From contig JAXDZG010000010.1 of the NCBI GenBank assembly GCA_034086985.1, positions 62,001 to 126,000 on the forward strand: a stretch of DNA of 64,000 nucleotides. The letters run 5' to 3'. How positions within the stretch are numbered: position 1 is the first letter of the stretch; each line of letters opens with the position of its first letter. A program made the translations under genes and the position numbers. The stretch is from Phascolarctobacterium_A sp034086985 (GTDB lineage Bacteria > Bacillota > Negativicutes > Acidaminococcales > Acidaminococcaceae). The notes below the pieces were generated by a model that was not told the origin of the DNA, did no database searches, and saw only the letters and a list, made by a program, of their open reading frames with translations. Of this stretch, positions 49,001 through 55,350 are shown in pieces.

Positions 49001-52000
49001 GTTTATACCTATGATGCCAGTGTCAAGGCCGATCATTCCTTCAATATCAATTTCGTGGGCTATGCTGCGGAAAATGCCAATATCAATATTACCTCCGGCA
49101 AGGATATTGCCTTGACGGGAAATATAGGCAATACTGAGCTTTACAAGGCGAATACTAATACGGGGACAGCCCTAACAGAGAAGGGCACGGTAACTATCAG
49201 CTCCTCGGCGGGCTCTTTGCTGCAAAGCAATGGGTCGATTTATGCTGCCAATGTCAGTCTTGCTGCTGCCAAGGATATGGAAAATATAAGCATTGTGGCA
49301 GGGGATACCCTCAATCTTAGCGCTCTTAATCTGATGAGCAGTAAGGATGATAGCGCGCAGCACAGCCTTGCTATCAATGTAAAAGGCTCTGGCTTGGCAA
49401 AAGCCAATGTGGTTTTGGGCAATATGGGCTCCGTAACCACCGGGGCTGGCGGTAGCTCCATGCCCATCAATAGTGCTGGTGAAAAGACCACCGGCGTTAC
49501 CGGCTCTGTGACGCTGGCTGTAAGCGGCAGCGAGGGCAATATTTCCCAAGCTGCTGATAGCCTTATCGTCGCTGACCGCATAGACTTGGCTACTACTAAT
49601 GGTTCTATTTATGGCCAGAAGCAGGCCGATGGCACGGTGACGGCTCTAAGGCTTTATGCAGGGCAAGCGCCCCTGGGGCCGGATACCTTGACGGCTTCCA
49701 TTAACGCTAGTGCTAAGGGAGATATCACCCTAGAGCAGGTGGCTGGGAATATGCGCCTAGGCAGAATTTATTCTGGCACAGGCGATGTCAGCTTAACTGC
49801 TTCTCAAGGCAGCGTGGAGGATGCTCTGCCTTACGTGGCTAATGATAGGGGTACGGTGGAAGAAATGCTGGTTAAGTGGCGCAGTCTGGGCATTGTTGCA
49901 GGTGACAGCAGCGATGCGGAAAACGCGGCCATGCTGGCTGCGAAAACCAAGCAAAACCAAGGCGCCCAGCTTGATGCATATGAGGCTTGGGATGCTTATG
50001 CCTTGCTTTATGCTCTGCAGGATAGCATTGTGAACCCTGATTCCTCGGTGCTGCAAACCTCGGATAAGGACCCCAATGTGATTGGGCATAATATCACTAT
50101 TTCCGTAGCTGATTGCGTGGGCATGAATAGTGATACAGAAACGAAAATAGATGCTTCTACGCTCCTAGAGAAGGATGAGCATAATAATTACATTAATCTA
50201 GAGAATTTAAAGGCTTTAAGTAAGCTGGATGCTGCTACCAAGGTGCAATGGGAAACCGGCAGTGATGGACATACCTATGCCATTTATAAGGAAAGCCTGC
50301 CCATCGGCGTGCAGCAGACTGTGAAGCGCGATGCAAATGGTAATATTGTCAGTGGCAAATTGACTGTTCAAACGGCTGCTAACGCCACCAATGGGGATAT
50401 TTTCCTGCAGGGACGGGAGCAGAAGGTGGATGTCAGCGGTACAGCCAGCGTTATTACCCCAAACAAGGACCTTTTTGTCAATGAAGTGGTGACCAATAAG
50501 GGCTCTGTTACCCTGACCAGCTTGGGTGGTATCTATAATGCTGCTCAGGCTGTGGCCATCACGGGCCAAAGCTTGGTGCTGACCGCTGCCAATGGCTTCC
50601 TTGGTACTGCGGATAAGCATTTGGCTATCAATTTGTTTGGTACTAATCAGGCTGAGGATGGCCTGAGCGCTATTGCCTCAGGTGGCATTTATGTGGACCA
50701 GCAGGGCAGCAATGCTCTCTTGGTGCGCAATGCTTCCAGCGGTGGTGATATTTATTTGGGCGCCGACACGAGTATCCTGATGGGTACTGTCAACGGCTCC
50801 GAGGTAGAAAACTATATTCGCGCTGAAAACGATGGCTCCATTGTGCTGGAGGCACGGGTTGGCAGCATTGGCGAGGCTGCCTATGAAAGTGGCATGCTGA
50901 AGCGTGACGAGAATAAGGGCGTGCGCATTTTGAATTCTGCTGCCTCTAATACAAGTCATGTGACATTGCGTGCCAGCGATAGCGTCTATGTAACTGGCGT
51001 GGCCAGCGAGGACGGTCACGCTGCAGCGCCCCAAGGCTCGGCGGGCACCTTGAAGCTTACAGTGGAGGGTGTGACCAATAATGGACAGGCTGCGACCTTA
51101 AAGCATGTGGGCATTTATGTGGATGGCGAGTTGCATTTGGAGAATGCTGTCAGCGCCAGCCAGACTGCTAGCGTTTACACAAGCGCTGATTTGACAAATG
51201 CTCTGAGCATCACGGCGCTGGATATTTTCCTAGGCAGTGCTAGAAATGTTGTTGTACTTGAGAACTGTCATGTGGACGGTAGCGCACAGCTCTTAGTCAA
51301 GGCAGGACAAGATCTTGTTATGAATGGCGGCGTGCTCGACAGTACTCAGCTGGCCGTGCAAGCGGGCAATGATGTACTGCTGAATGGTGGCAGCGTTACA
51401 GCCAACGAGGCAAGTTTAATTGCGGCTAATAATATCGAGCAAAGCAGTGGTACCATAACAGCAAGCGATAAGGTTGCTCTCTATGCGGACGGCAACATTC
51501 TGCTAGAGGGAGGCAGCCTCAGCGCGGCCAATGCAGACATGCTTGCCCTGGGCTACATCGATGAAGCCTACAGCAATAGCTATACTGCTCCCAATGGCTA
51601 CGCCCTCAGCGTGAGCGATACGCTGCAAGTGCTGGCTGGTGGCAGTGCTAGCGATACCTATGGCGTGGACTTAGGCAGCAAGTTTAATCAGCTCCATAAT
51701 GTGATCCTGGACTCCGACAACGGCAATATTATTCTGGGCAATGGCCATACCGACGCGGTTGCTTTAAATGTTTCTGTGCAATCTGGGCATGTGGTCAATG
51801 GCAATATTAAAATCACAAATTACGTTTCTGGCGCTGCCAATGATATTAATATTAAAACGGCCTTAAAGGCCACGGGCAATATTGAAGTTGGCAACGAGGA
51901 GCAGAATGTGAATATTCAAGCTCAAACTGAGGTTGATGGCAAGAGAGTAATCATCTATGCGGCTCAGAGCGTGCAAAACTATGCTACCATTGCATCTTTA

Positions 52001-54400
52001 GAGGAAGCTAATCTGGTGGCGGTGAAGGATATTAAAAACTGCGCTGATATCATTTCGGAAGATCGTGCTGTTTTGGCTTCTTTGACAGGAGATATCCACA
52101 ATGAAGGTATCATGCAAGCTGCCAATAACGTTGATATGGATGCCCTTGTAGGTAGTATTTATAACTATGCCAACATCACCTCAGGGCAGGGCTCCGTTGA
52201 TCTGCTGGCGGGCAAGGACTTGGCCAATTATGGCGATTTGTACACTGGCAAGGGGAACCTCACCCTGCAGGCCAAGGAGGATGTGCTGAACCTGGGCCTG
52301 ATGGCAACAGAGGCAGGCAATATAGATATCATTTCCCGCAATGGTGTGATCTATAATGTGCTCGATGCAGATTTACTCACTGGCAATGGCAATGTGACCC
52401 TGCGGGCAGAGAGCCTTGATGGCTATTATGCTTACTTCAAGGATGCGCAATTAATAAGCATTGATGCAGCCCAGGTTAAGAAATCTGCCAAGGGAGAGCT
52501 CTATTACGAGGACGCCAACCAGCAAAAATATGCCGTTGTGAAAAATGGCTCCATCTTTAACGCAGGCGATATTATGGCTCTGGGTGGATCCATTACCATG
52601 GAAGCTGTCCAAGGCAATTTAACTAACTACGATGATTTTAATACCCTCTCCGTTGCTAATTCCAACACTCCCTCTGGTAGCTACAAGGGCAAGGACATTG
52701 CTACGGGCAATATTGTGTTCAGCGCTGAAAATGGCTACTTGTATAACGAGAAGGATTATTTGGTAGCCTTGGGCAACGTTACTCTGAAGGCGCAAGAGGG
52801 CCTTGGCAGCTATGGCCAAGTGATTTTGGCTGGCGGTGACATTACTCTCAGCGACACGGATGGGGATTTATTGAACGAGGCCATGCTTATCTCCGTCAAT
52901 GGTAATGTTTACTTGAATAGTGGTAATGGCTCCGTAATTAATGAGCTTGCAGGCGATGTCTTCGCGTTGAACGGCAATGTGCAGCTTGCATCCACTGGCG
53001 ACGCTGGTAACGTTATCAACAGGGGCGACCTGGTAGCTCTTAACGAAAATAGTGTGGAGGGCAAGGGTGGCATTGAGCTCATTAGCGCCAAAGGCAATGT
53101 GGAAAACTATGATGATTTCAAGCTTGTGGATGGGCAAAATAGCCTTGAGTATAAGGGTGCCAGTGGTTATGCCAGCAGTAATGGCCTAGCCCAGTTTAAT
53201 TCTGGTATTCCCTATGCCGAGGACCGTAGCTACCTGCTGGCGGATGCCGACCTTTTAATGCAGGCTCCTGAGGGCTATCTCTACAATGATTTGCCACTGG
53301 TTAGCAAGCAGGATATCACTCTTGCAAGTGGCCAAAGCATTACGGTTGGTACCAATGTTGCGTCGGTGGAATCCGAGGGTAATATTACTATCATCTCCCA
53401 ATATGGCGATATTTATAATAACAGCTTCGTGGTTTCCCATAATGGCAATATCCTTTTAGAGGCTTATAATGGGATAGCTAGCGGTAATAGCGATAGCCTC
53501 AAGGCTCTCAATGGCTCTGTGAAGGCCGTAGCCACCTATGGTGATGTGAATATCAAGGAGATTATTGCTGGCGACTTGGCAGCTGTGGGCAGCCAAGAGG
53601 GTAATCTTGTTTTGGGTACTGTGGCTGGCAAGGACGTGGTGCTTGCTACTGAAAATGCTTCCTCTGAGATTGTCGTGAATAATATCACTGTGGGTGAGGA
53701 GCTTGTTTTAAAGAGTAATAACTTCAAGCACGAAGAGGTGCAGCCAGATGGCAGCAAGCTAGTCGTGGACGGCTTGGGTATGATTAATCGTAGCAGCACC
53801 CAAGGCACTCTCGTTGTGGACGTCAATGGCGTGGATGGGGCTGTCAAGAGCGATGTGACCATGGCGCTTGCTGGCGATGTGCGCTTTACTACCATGAATG
53901 TGACCAACACCAACGTGGAAGTAGGTGGACAGCTGAGCATTGATAGACTCCATGTAGGCGGCGAGGCACACTTCACCGGTATGGGCTATGTAACCGGCGT
54001 CTATGGCGGTGGCGCTAAGCCCTATCACGACAAGAGCAACGCTCTCTACTACGATTTGGGTGATGGCACTGGCGCAGGCTGGATGAATCTGTATTTGGAT
54101 AGCGCTAGCTACCAACGCTCCAACGGCCTTCTGCTCCACATCGACACCGGCTACAGAAGTGCTAACCAGCGCTGGAGTGCTGAGGATTTGAGCACCAAGC
54201 TGGTGGACTTCAAGTCCCACGATAGCTTTGTGGCTCATTATGGCAGCCCGGCAGGCTTCTTCGAACGCTTCGACTTGTTCGAGCAATCTGCTCGTCCCGT
54301 AAGCGATATTATGCATACTGCTAACAGTGATAAAGTGGTGCTGCAGCAGGATAATAACGGCTTGCGTATTGAGGAAAAGGCAGAAGCCATAAAAGAGTAA
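36365..54400 (+). CDS. Giant LktA/filamentous-haemagglutinin-type TpsA exoprotein, 6,011 residues
   Basis: This is a paralogue of the 10,306-residue protein, colinear with it from the signal peptide to about residue 5,100. The extended signal peptide is residues 1-52 (same KRK and MKVLRSVLAVGVGF blocks, cleavage near RAAAA|N), followed by the TPS domain to about residue 240. It keeps the three helical inserts (38864-39190, 47072-47308, 49814-50044), the Trp-rich region and the C-terminal block, and has a longer Asp-rich, Tyr-rich insertion at 41123-41460. Only one copy of the approximately 85-residue module is present (51671-51916). Start ATG 36365 has GGGAGG at 36351-36356; the in-frame ATG 36344 lies before that site and lacks one of its own. 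It has its own promoter and terminator and no TpsB. Export through the TpsB at 1795 is inferred from the shared TPS domain. Confidence 0.92.
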   Translation: MTSKRKALRDNHKHLDYKREAGTALRMKVLRSVLAVGVGFTLTPWLSRAAAANPTGNIVRTGTSTNLLVNNVAHIYAEKAHNGVGVNAFERFEVGNNQIANLYFQTKTDTTPLHTLVNTVENQISISGTVNAIRNNKIGGNLYFLSPKGMVVGSTGVINAGSLTMITSSKKFTNALGTLDPDAAAAAIAADNWDVHSNAKIDIHGQINTATGIDLRAAYINVTKDTGATLAPSLKTGVVFANTVNTTDINKQAGNVVSGSRLTATVDSNGNVVIADPNEPNNVALQGNGGVRLAASSTSRNTDTKFLGVTGYKNTAEAKVEVGQGATIDALGNVNISAQAAISDLPELAHFVDMSGYAKADVTIDGSVKGNNVNVNASAQALYSGNNHANLMDLVNNLTGEIGVTVKANLTGTIWNVLDNAGKINGKVDILNKVVNQVYMPFNLSEADATVNIGSNANIKAKKLELNGTSYGGNVNMGATSVSQNVMVVGLQPKVHAGDKDMSQYFVGGFIYEDSTSKAIVNVDGIVGGDKNVNLKAVAQNANSSSISVKAPQVYKVPNPRPDDPYESTMVAVGVNVVNQETTAQVNLGAQNKNASVTAANKLAISATSANSLSSTVAMQNFRDTAVNVAVNVVGSEGSALVNNYAHLQGGAVDISSAHTLNKFSVDSTNKVNIDFVGLDWIINSSQVREGADSLRDFIRGFNQGPQEAAGDNIQAEAEEGPENVGEATPWNDYFDIGATVTVASAANEAKVNLKPTSAITATGDVGINAHVNVADSKIVSLNNFLNSSPNAVAGVSAAVATEFMDNTAEVNMDGSATNAINAGGSVALTATTEQRYNRVQKLVEDLQNAFAATKQYWSSWGSQADLNKKFQNLQNIVTDIAVMASADPTADYKNNPKFVAKAKAGLDIVTSLTGTEGIKKALEAFVDVSNYVNMHVSAGTDAKENKDTTAMVSGAVGVQKLVNNANVNLGANTKITAGNYANVNLSANAVESNVLLVGKMALIPDFTSTSGGQYGLGGTVGVQNAYTNSKVQLMNGVQIDAGSIDIGSVNDVLNLGIVFGGSETSKLGLTGMVSYMGGASKAETLIDDDIDFTARKKIENVPSEENAATTEDKVTSSGVVQISADNKTNVINLVGDWNAAEASSVGASVGVVSYDVRSVAKVTNQELYADGISKETSGAGGTAAQKGSIAANGVAVNAKTDGIVNTFTVAGVNSSKSQNANAAAGGVNVAADGGQAAAAAGGVQNAQINGGAAGGQDAKVKLNAVGSVSWNYVVDTTKATLDNVNINLTPATIGAGVTSAALINDKSGFVRVEVEDASYIGAYSGAMALTKLGNNNHTAFQGALAGAVAVNDVQKTTAATIKNSSITRQTAADVAADVLNYAHNSGAQVAAGLSLGLDVGTRRGGVAINLAGSGSANYVDSTVQAQLESNTIAGGNTVVNNVAYDKDVQVAGGVTVETTKATASVGAAVAVNAVHNDIQANMLHNSIGTATQKAAAVHNIAASNLTQVGTAVSVGVATGDKAYATLNAAVATNTINNAVEASIDGGSAYAAKLSDEAKDGQISLDTAENKYLVELNQASESAVTVDANGNFVKEGVLLERAFAVDMNGQKVYKVYSLDENGDYVDASGKKLTRTLLTDAGGNTTGVQYTDEQDNIVDVYDVQYMAPTAGGAGTPVDINALNTVQKDYFDLDGSGALLEANGTYGADRTASITAGAEQASYTNSTITLNNQGNKIVGVALGLGVKAGGRGLAQGAGAAAVNTNNVTNNFVASVKNATIGTGESDYENNGSLKEAALRVEAASDTSMVSVAAGVAVTAGGQDKVSLALAGSGAVQKINNTTKVAVENSVVSTDYLSIKGSSASQLVTVAGQVGVETSQKGIAAGFSWAENELDNTVGAYARALTLNGLGTNATNLQLLAANNSKAWAVSLGTGVALGYASAEGAYAENHGLNNTEALVEAYQKPEGGVQNNTITNAKDIFVQAEDNTVEKAVAGTASVSLKYAALGGAAANNKLGNSADDKQRVRALLSAATITTADNGAVHVLANNNADFFTLALGAAVRAAGSGYVGVGAEGDAALTQLYTATEAGLDKVNISTTAANKALVEVSSKSDSSITSSADALSVSASGSGAQIGFSSSVSKVHSDADTITSITESSIDAEDILAKANSQNEILDVAIGLSVGVGQYAGVALAGNIASNIIDNDTSIDINNSTLKAHDTLAVLASSNEKLENYGGGLSVGVGTSAAGVAIGATVVTNTITSDTDAIIDGSDLVALGAGDGIKIAEHKSVATTSGKADPDPVADYAKYALQETSAANANAKKGLVVNAEAEHVLRDISITGGVAVGSAAGVAVDATVVINSITGSTSAQVNNTDINNSSEALTNANVYVNAFDKADISSHLDTLSVGAAGEGAGVGAAGAGDRNTVQRNTVARIVGKADGTTVLNGNSVAVDALGYTKLHLSETGLAAGASAIAGAAVTGAVSVNRFAGNTTALVSNVKGTVHELAVNAERLTDMQAYNNAISLSGGIVGASVSVGVTDVEDTSHTNAELSKAVLTADGAANSKVEVKAQNNTQLGTELSADSLEISLGESWGIAVSNVNMEAQVGAKLNEVTLGSAEQEFGTVTVEANNNTYSKFQNVAVAAGSVLGVGVGHGVLNINTGTAAEVLQSSAFANAINVHAYEKRTVDTQMVGVGVGALYVGVNTMHTNIGTNLEDSYTYDDGAQSYATDEFQAMVNGSLERMNSQAASARVKTGDTSIQQGAGSINTGHAEQGGVSNTIAGSNLIASGALQAEAKATTNTDIDIYQATVAIVNVGVPATRTTVEDKLNLNIQNATLQGKAIAINSTTDGEIKSFAGQGGVSGASYVDTTAYIKHLGSNIISIDGSTLRVVDALSDAVNHLSIHALNQTQINNKAFGMNISILKGGRMVLECEDSAEVVIALGTNEQISAENSFSSSKQVEGSSEQSGITILAENAAVVKDEIILNETIGGIAAGGSVVASKAKGKATVDVSDKNAFTAQAVDIEALTGGTKDAYTTEAVNHSVGVAAGAINVDKVRTYNAMEATTTVGAITIADGAAALTVGATNAATSNAYIHSVNVGLGLASGNNFAQSDASGQAITTVNAGTSGITARSLNIFAANSDDIVAKADGSNAGIMDISPYAARVENNVNSTTTVNLSGTFTAAEGFKAQALRKDIENFKADALSVTAFGGGDARVDSEITANTTLNANGATIISGGDTMLAAENTVELNKKDGFSKMVLGQGYAILEVSTSGIGNTINSTAHVNLTDSSITSAGTLQTMAHTEEQLQVNGYAYSVGAFEGAEVKVENNITNDEAIELQNTSLKTSKAYRDITLATADDLKLFTYSYSESPAGAVGGANAIVNNTLIRNNSIDVLGGSNIYSSQDINLYAGKHADGSVATLDLNAEANDFVGAVIPVPVYPSINNNIQQNNQINLDANSASTSVRHTNLYAAAGREMASLSAARYVGIYGSNQKCSFVTTDKGETIEGKEAHNYVDINGKLVAGVADKIAITIGDAGDIVVLDKDMRASVAGAKDASDITITVAADESTGLSKDSLSFGSEDYTNTLLARYNELLDLLNEYGKDDIVDAQTGAVTHSVAYLGYQAEAKRVLEEMLSMGLAEQSSSGIIEPKASLIVDYVEIPELVASGGNISVATDAFKSSSGSGTIKANGSPEIKLINNTNLMTKINAITVEEAGGKLIYNGTEISGTSAAEFNKNISSLNQGAAANFQAVEAAGSGSVGTIDIKGLYEGNSINYSYTEAGTTIAGSFRPMANIQVQGNIYAKEGFISIYSKADSILIQGKTAQDAVAISAANINLEAGQSITQGYTDGIVNIGGDVREQYASQYDTIIENNGSVNGTYEMTQAGSAPADKSKASGSYIAGGSVYINASDINVNGIIQSGYGDYYANIFDLKTQSRINRINDAYTGGAISDSVVTTGEQYKIIDGGAYWDATAQCYKYQLNVYYNPSTQKILVQNVDAGGGKIYLTGRISSTGNGKIICLDGVSNITVNNTTSYALQLDDLVTHDVQGLVSITDTAKNTLTEITSSNVTVKTIGAEGAGTTTAFNPTTGYDYTPQTGLSYTWTSGVEDTRFNRYKQDFGEGGWGLWDTGISTKELAEWHKQHPIEPSEPGQSYQGERNSGEIIRNTGADASYNNYVTIASTELDGNTVIESERKYASGLWGYHKHYEVIWTESTGTVYTYDASVKADHSFNINFVGYAAENANINITSGKDIALTGNIGNTELYKANTNTGTALTEKGTVTISSSAGSLLQSNGSIYAANVSLAAAKDMENISIVAGDTLNLSALNLMSSKDDSAQHSLAINVKGSGLAKANVVLGNMGSVTTGAGGSSMPINSAGEKTTGVTGSVTLAVSGSEGNISQAADSLIVADRIDLATTNGSIYGQKQADGTVTALRLYAGQAPLGPDTLTASINASAKGDITLEQVAGNMRLGRIYSGTGDVSLTASQGSVEDALPYVANDRGTVEEMLVKWRSLGIVAGDSSDAENAAMLAAKTKQNQGAQLDAYEAWDAYALLYALQDSIVNPDSSVLQTSDKDPNVIGHNITISVADCVGMNSDTETKIDASTLLEKDEHNNYINLENLKALSKLDAATKVQWETGSDGHTYAIYKESLPIGVQQTVKRDANGNIVSGKLTVQTAANATNGDIFLQGREQKVDVSGTASVITPNKDLFVNEVVTNKGSVTLTSLGGIYNAAQAVAITGQSLVLTAANGFLGTADKHLAINLFGTNQAEDGLSAIASGGIYVDQQGSNALLVRNASSGGDIYLGADTSILMGTVNGSEVENYIRAENDGSIVLEARVGSIGEAAYESGMLKRDENKGVRILNSAASNTSHVTLRASDSVYVTGVASEDGHAAAPQGSAGTLKLTVEGVTNNGQAATLKHVGIYVDGELHLENAVSASQTASVYTSADLTNALSITALDIFLGSARNVVVLENCHVDGSAQLLVKAGQDLVMNGGVLDSTQLAVQAGNDVLLNGGSVTANEASLIAANNIEQSSGTITASDKVALYADGNILLEGGSLSAANADMLALGYIDEAYSNSYTAPNGYALSVSDTLQVLAGGSASDTYGVDLGSKFNQLHNVILDSDNGNIILGNGHTDAVALNVSVQSGHVVNGNIKITNYVSGAANDINIKTALKATGNIEVGNEEQNVNIQAQTEVDGKRVIIYAAQSVQNYATIASLEEANLVAVKDIKNCADIISEDRAVLASLTGDIHNEGIMQAANNVDMDALVGSIYNYANITSGQGSVDLLAGKDLANYGDLYTGKGNLTLQAKEDVLNLGLMATEAGNIDIISRNGVIYNVLDADLLTGNGNVTLRAESLDGYYAYFKDAQLISIDAAQVKKSAKGELYYEDANQQKYAVVKNGSIFNAGDIMALGGSITMEAVQGNLTNYDDFNTLSVANSNTPSGSYKGKDIATGNIVFSAENGYLYNEKDYLVALGNVTLKAQEGLGSYGQVILAGGDITLSDTDGDLLNEAMLISVNGNVYLNSGNGSVINELAGDVFALNGNVQLASTGDAGNVINRGDLVALNENSVEGKGGIELISAKGNVENYDDFKLVDGQNSLEYKGASGYASSNGLAQFNSGIPYAEDRSYLLADADLLMQAPEGYLYNDLPLVSKQDITLASGQSITVGTNVASVESEGNITIISQYGDIYNNSFVVSHNGNILLEAYNGIASGNSDSLKALNGSVKAVATYGDVNIKEIIAGDLAAVGSQEGNLVLGTVAGKDVVLATENASSEIVVNNITVGEELVLKSNNFKHEEVQPDGSKLVVDGLGMINRSSTQGTLVVDVNGVDGAVKSDVTMALAGDVRFTTMNVTNTNVEVGGQLSIDRLHVGGEAHFTGMGYVTGVYGGGAKPYHDKSNALYYDLGDGTGAGWMNLYLDSASYQRSNGLLLHIDTGYRSANQRWSAEDLSTKLVDFKSHDSFVAHYGSPAGFFERFDLFEQSARPVSDIMHTANSDKVVLQQDNNGLRIEEKAEAIKE
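38471..38551 (+). repeat. Acidic low-complexity linker in exoprotein 2
   Basis: About 27 residues rich in Glu, Ala, Asn and Gln (core QAEAEEGPENVGEA) at the place where exoprotein 1 has an Asn/Gln-rich linker. Both are followed by a Trp and then a YF(D/S) stretch. Confidence 0.75.
41123..41460 (+). other. Asp/Gly/Tyr-rich insertion with repeated D-x-N-G motifs, exoprotein 2
   Basis: DANGNFVKEG, DMNGQKVYKV and DENGDYVDASG recur, then a final FDLDGSG. The region is longer than its counterpart in exoprotein 1. The motifs resemble calcium-binding loops; binding is inferred. Confidence 0.55.
51671..51916 (+). repeat. Single copy of the approximately 85-residue module in exoprotein 2
   Basis: The flanking text upstream (DGNILLEGG, a LALGYIDE segment, GYALSVSDTLQVL) matches what precedes module copy 10 of exoprotein 1 (28159), so this copy is orthologous in position to that one. 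Confidence 0.8.
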
Positions 54401-54410
54401 AAATTTTAAG

Positions 54411-54448
54411 CAGATAGCTGGCAAAAAAAGCTGGCTATCTGTTTTTTT
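54411..54448 (+). terminator. Rho-independent terminator after exoprotein 2
   Basis: A 12-bp stem with two G-U pairs (54411-54422 with 54430-54441), a seven-A loop, and seven T at 54442-54448. It begins 10 nt after the stop codon. Confidence 0.93.
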
Positions 54449-54472
54449 ATGAAATAAAATGAGCGATGCCTA

Positions 54473-54501
54473 TTGTAAACTCGCAAAAATGGATATATAA
54501 T
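54473..54501 (+). promoter_or_regulatory. Sigma-A-type promoter of exoprotein 3
   Basis: TTGTAA at 54473-54478, a 17-nt spacer, and TATAAT at 54496-54501: the same hexamers and spacing as the tpsB promoter at 1697-1725. The leader is about 107 nt. Confidence 0.78.
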
Positions 54502-54515
54502 ATTAAATTGAATGA

Positions 54516-54529
54516 AAGTTTCTAAACTT
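54516..54529 (+). promoter_or_regulatory. 5'-proximal stem-loop in the exoprotein 3 leader
   Basis: AAGTTT (54516-54521), a CT loop, and AAACTT (54524-54529), starting 14 nt after the -10 box. It sits like the stem-loop of the exoprotein 2 leader, with unrelated sequence. The 2-nt loop would open at least one pair in RNA. Confidence 0.4.
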
Positions 54530-54614
54530 ATCAACATATTGGCGTTTTAATTGAAGAAGCAGTTATACATAATATTGGAAGAATAGCTTCTGCTGTGCTA
54601 AAGGAGGACGGACG

Positions 54615-55350
54615 ATGACCCGCTTTGCAAAAAACTCATGGTACACTCATAAAAATTTAGGGAGCAAGCAAGAAGATAGCGCGCTGCGTATGAAGGTACT
54701 GCGCTATGTGATGGCGGTGGGCTTTGTGCTGTCGCCTTGGCTTGGCGGCGAGGCGTATGCGGCAGGTATTGAGCGTATTGATGGTGTGACTTTGCCCAAC
54801 AGTGACGTAAAACAGGCTTATTTCACTGGCGATGATGGTAATGTTGCCCATATTTATGCTGAGCAAGCTCATGGTGATGTTGGTTTAAATCGCTTCCAAA
54901 AATTTGAAGTGGGAGCAAATCAGATAGCCAATATGCATTTCCAAACAGCTCCTAATGGAACGACTTTAAATCATTTAGTCAATACTGTTGAAGGTGAGAT
55001 TAATATCAGTGGTACAGTAAATGCTATTCGCAATAATAAAATTGGTGGCAATTTGTACTTTATGTCTCCTAAAGGCATGGTTGTGGGCTCCACTGGCGTG
55101 ATTAATGCCGGATCACTTACTGTGTTGGCTAATAATGATACTTTTACAACGGCCGAAGGTGCTCATTATGCAATATATGAAGCAGTAAAAGATTATCAAT
55201 ATTGGAAATCCCCTAATATAGACTCATATATCACAATCAATGGTAAGATCAATACTGAAACTGGTATTGATTTGCGAGCTGCGGTGGTGCAAATAAAACA
55301 AGCCACAAGTAATTCGGTTAGTCCATCTTTGCTGACGGGAGTGGTCTTTA
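54615..55350 (+). other. Extended signal peptide and TPS domain, exoprotein 3
   Basis: Signal peptide residues 1-49; TPS domain to about residue 245, with FQKFEVGANQIANMHF, VNAIRNNKIGGNLYF and GMVVGSTGVINAGSLTV. These match the other two exoproteins, supporting one shared transporter. Confidence 0.88.
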
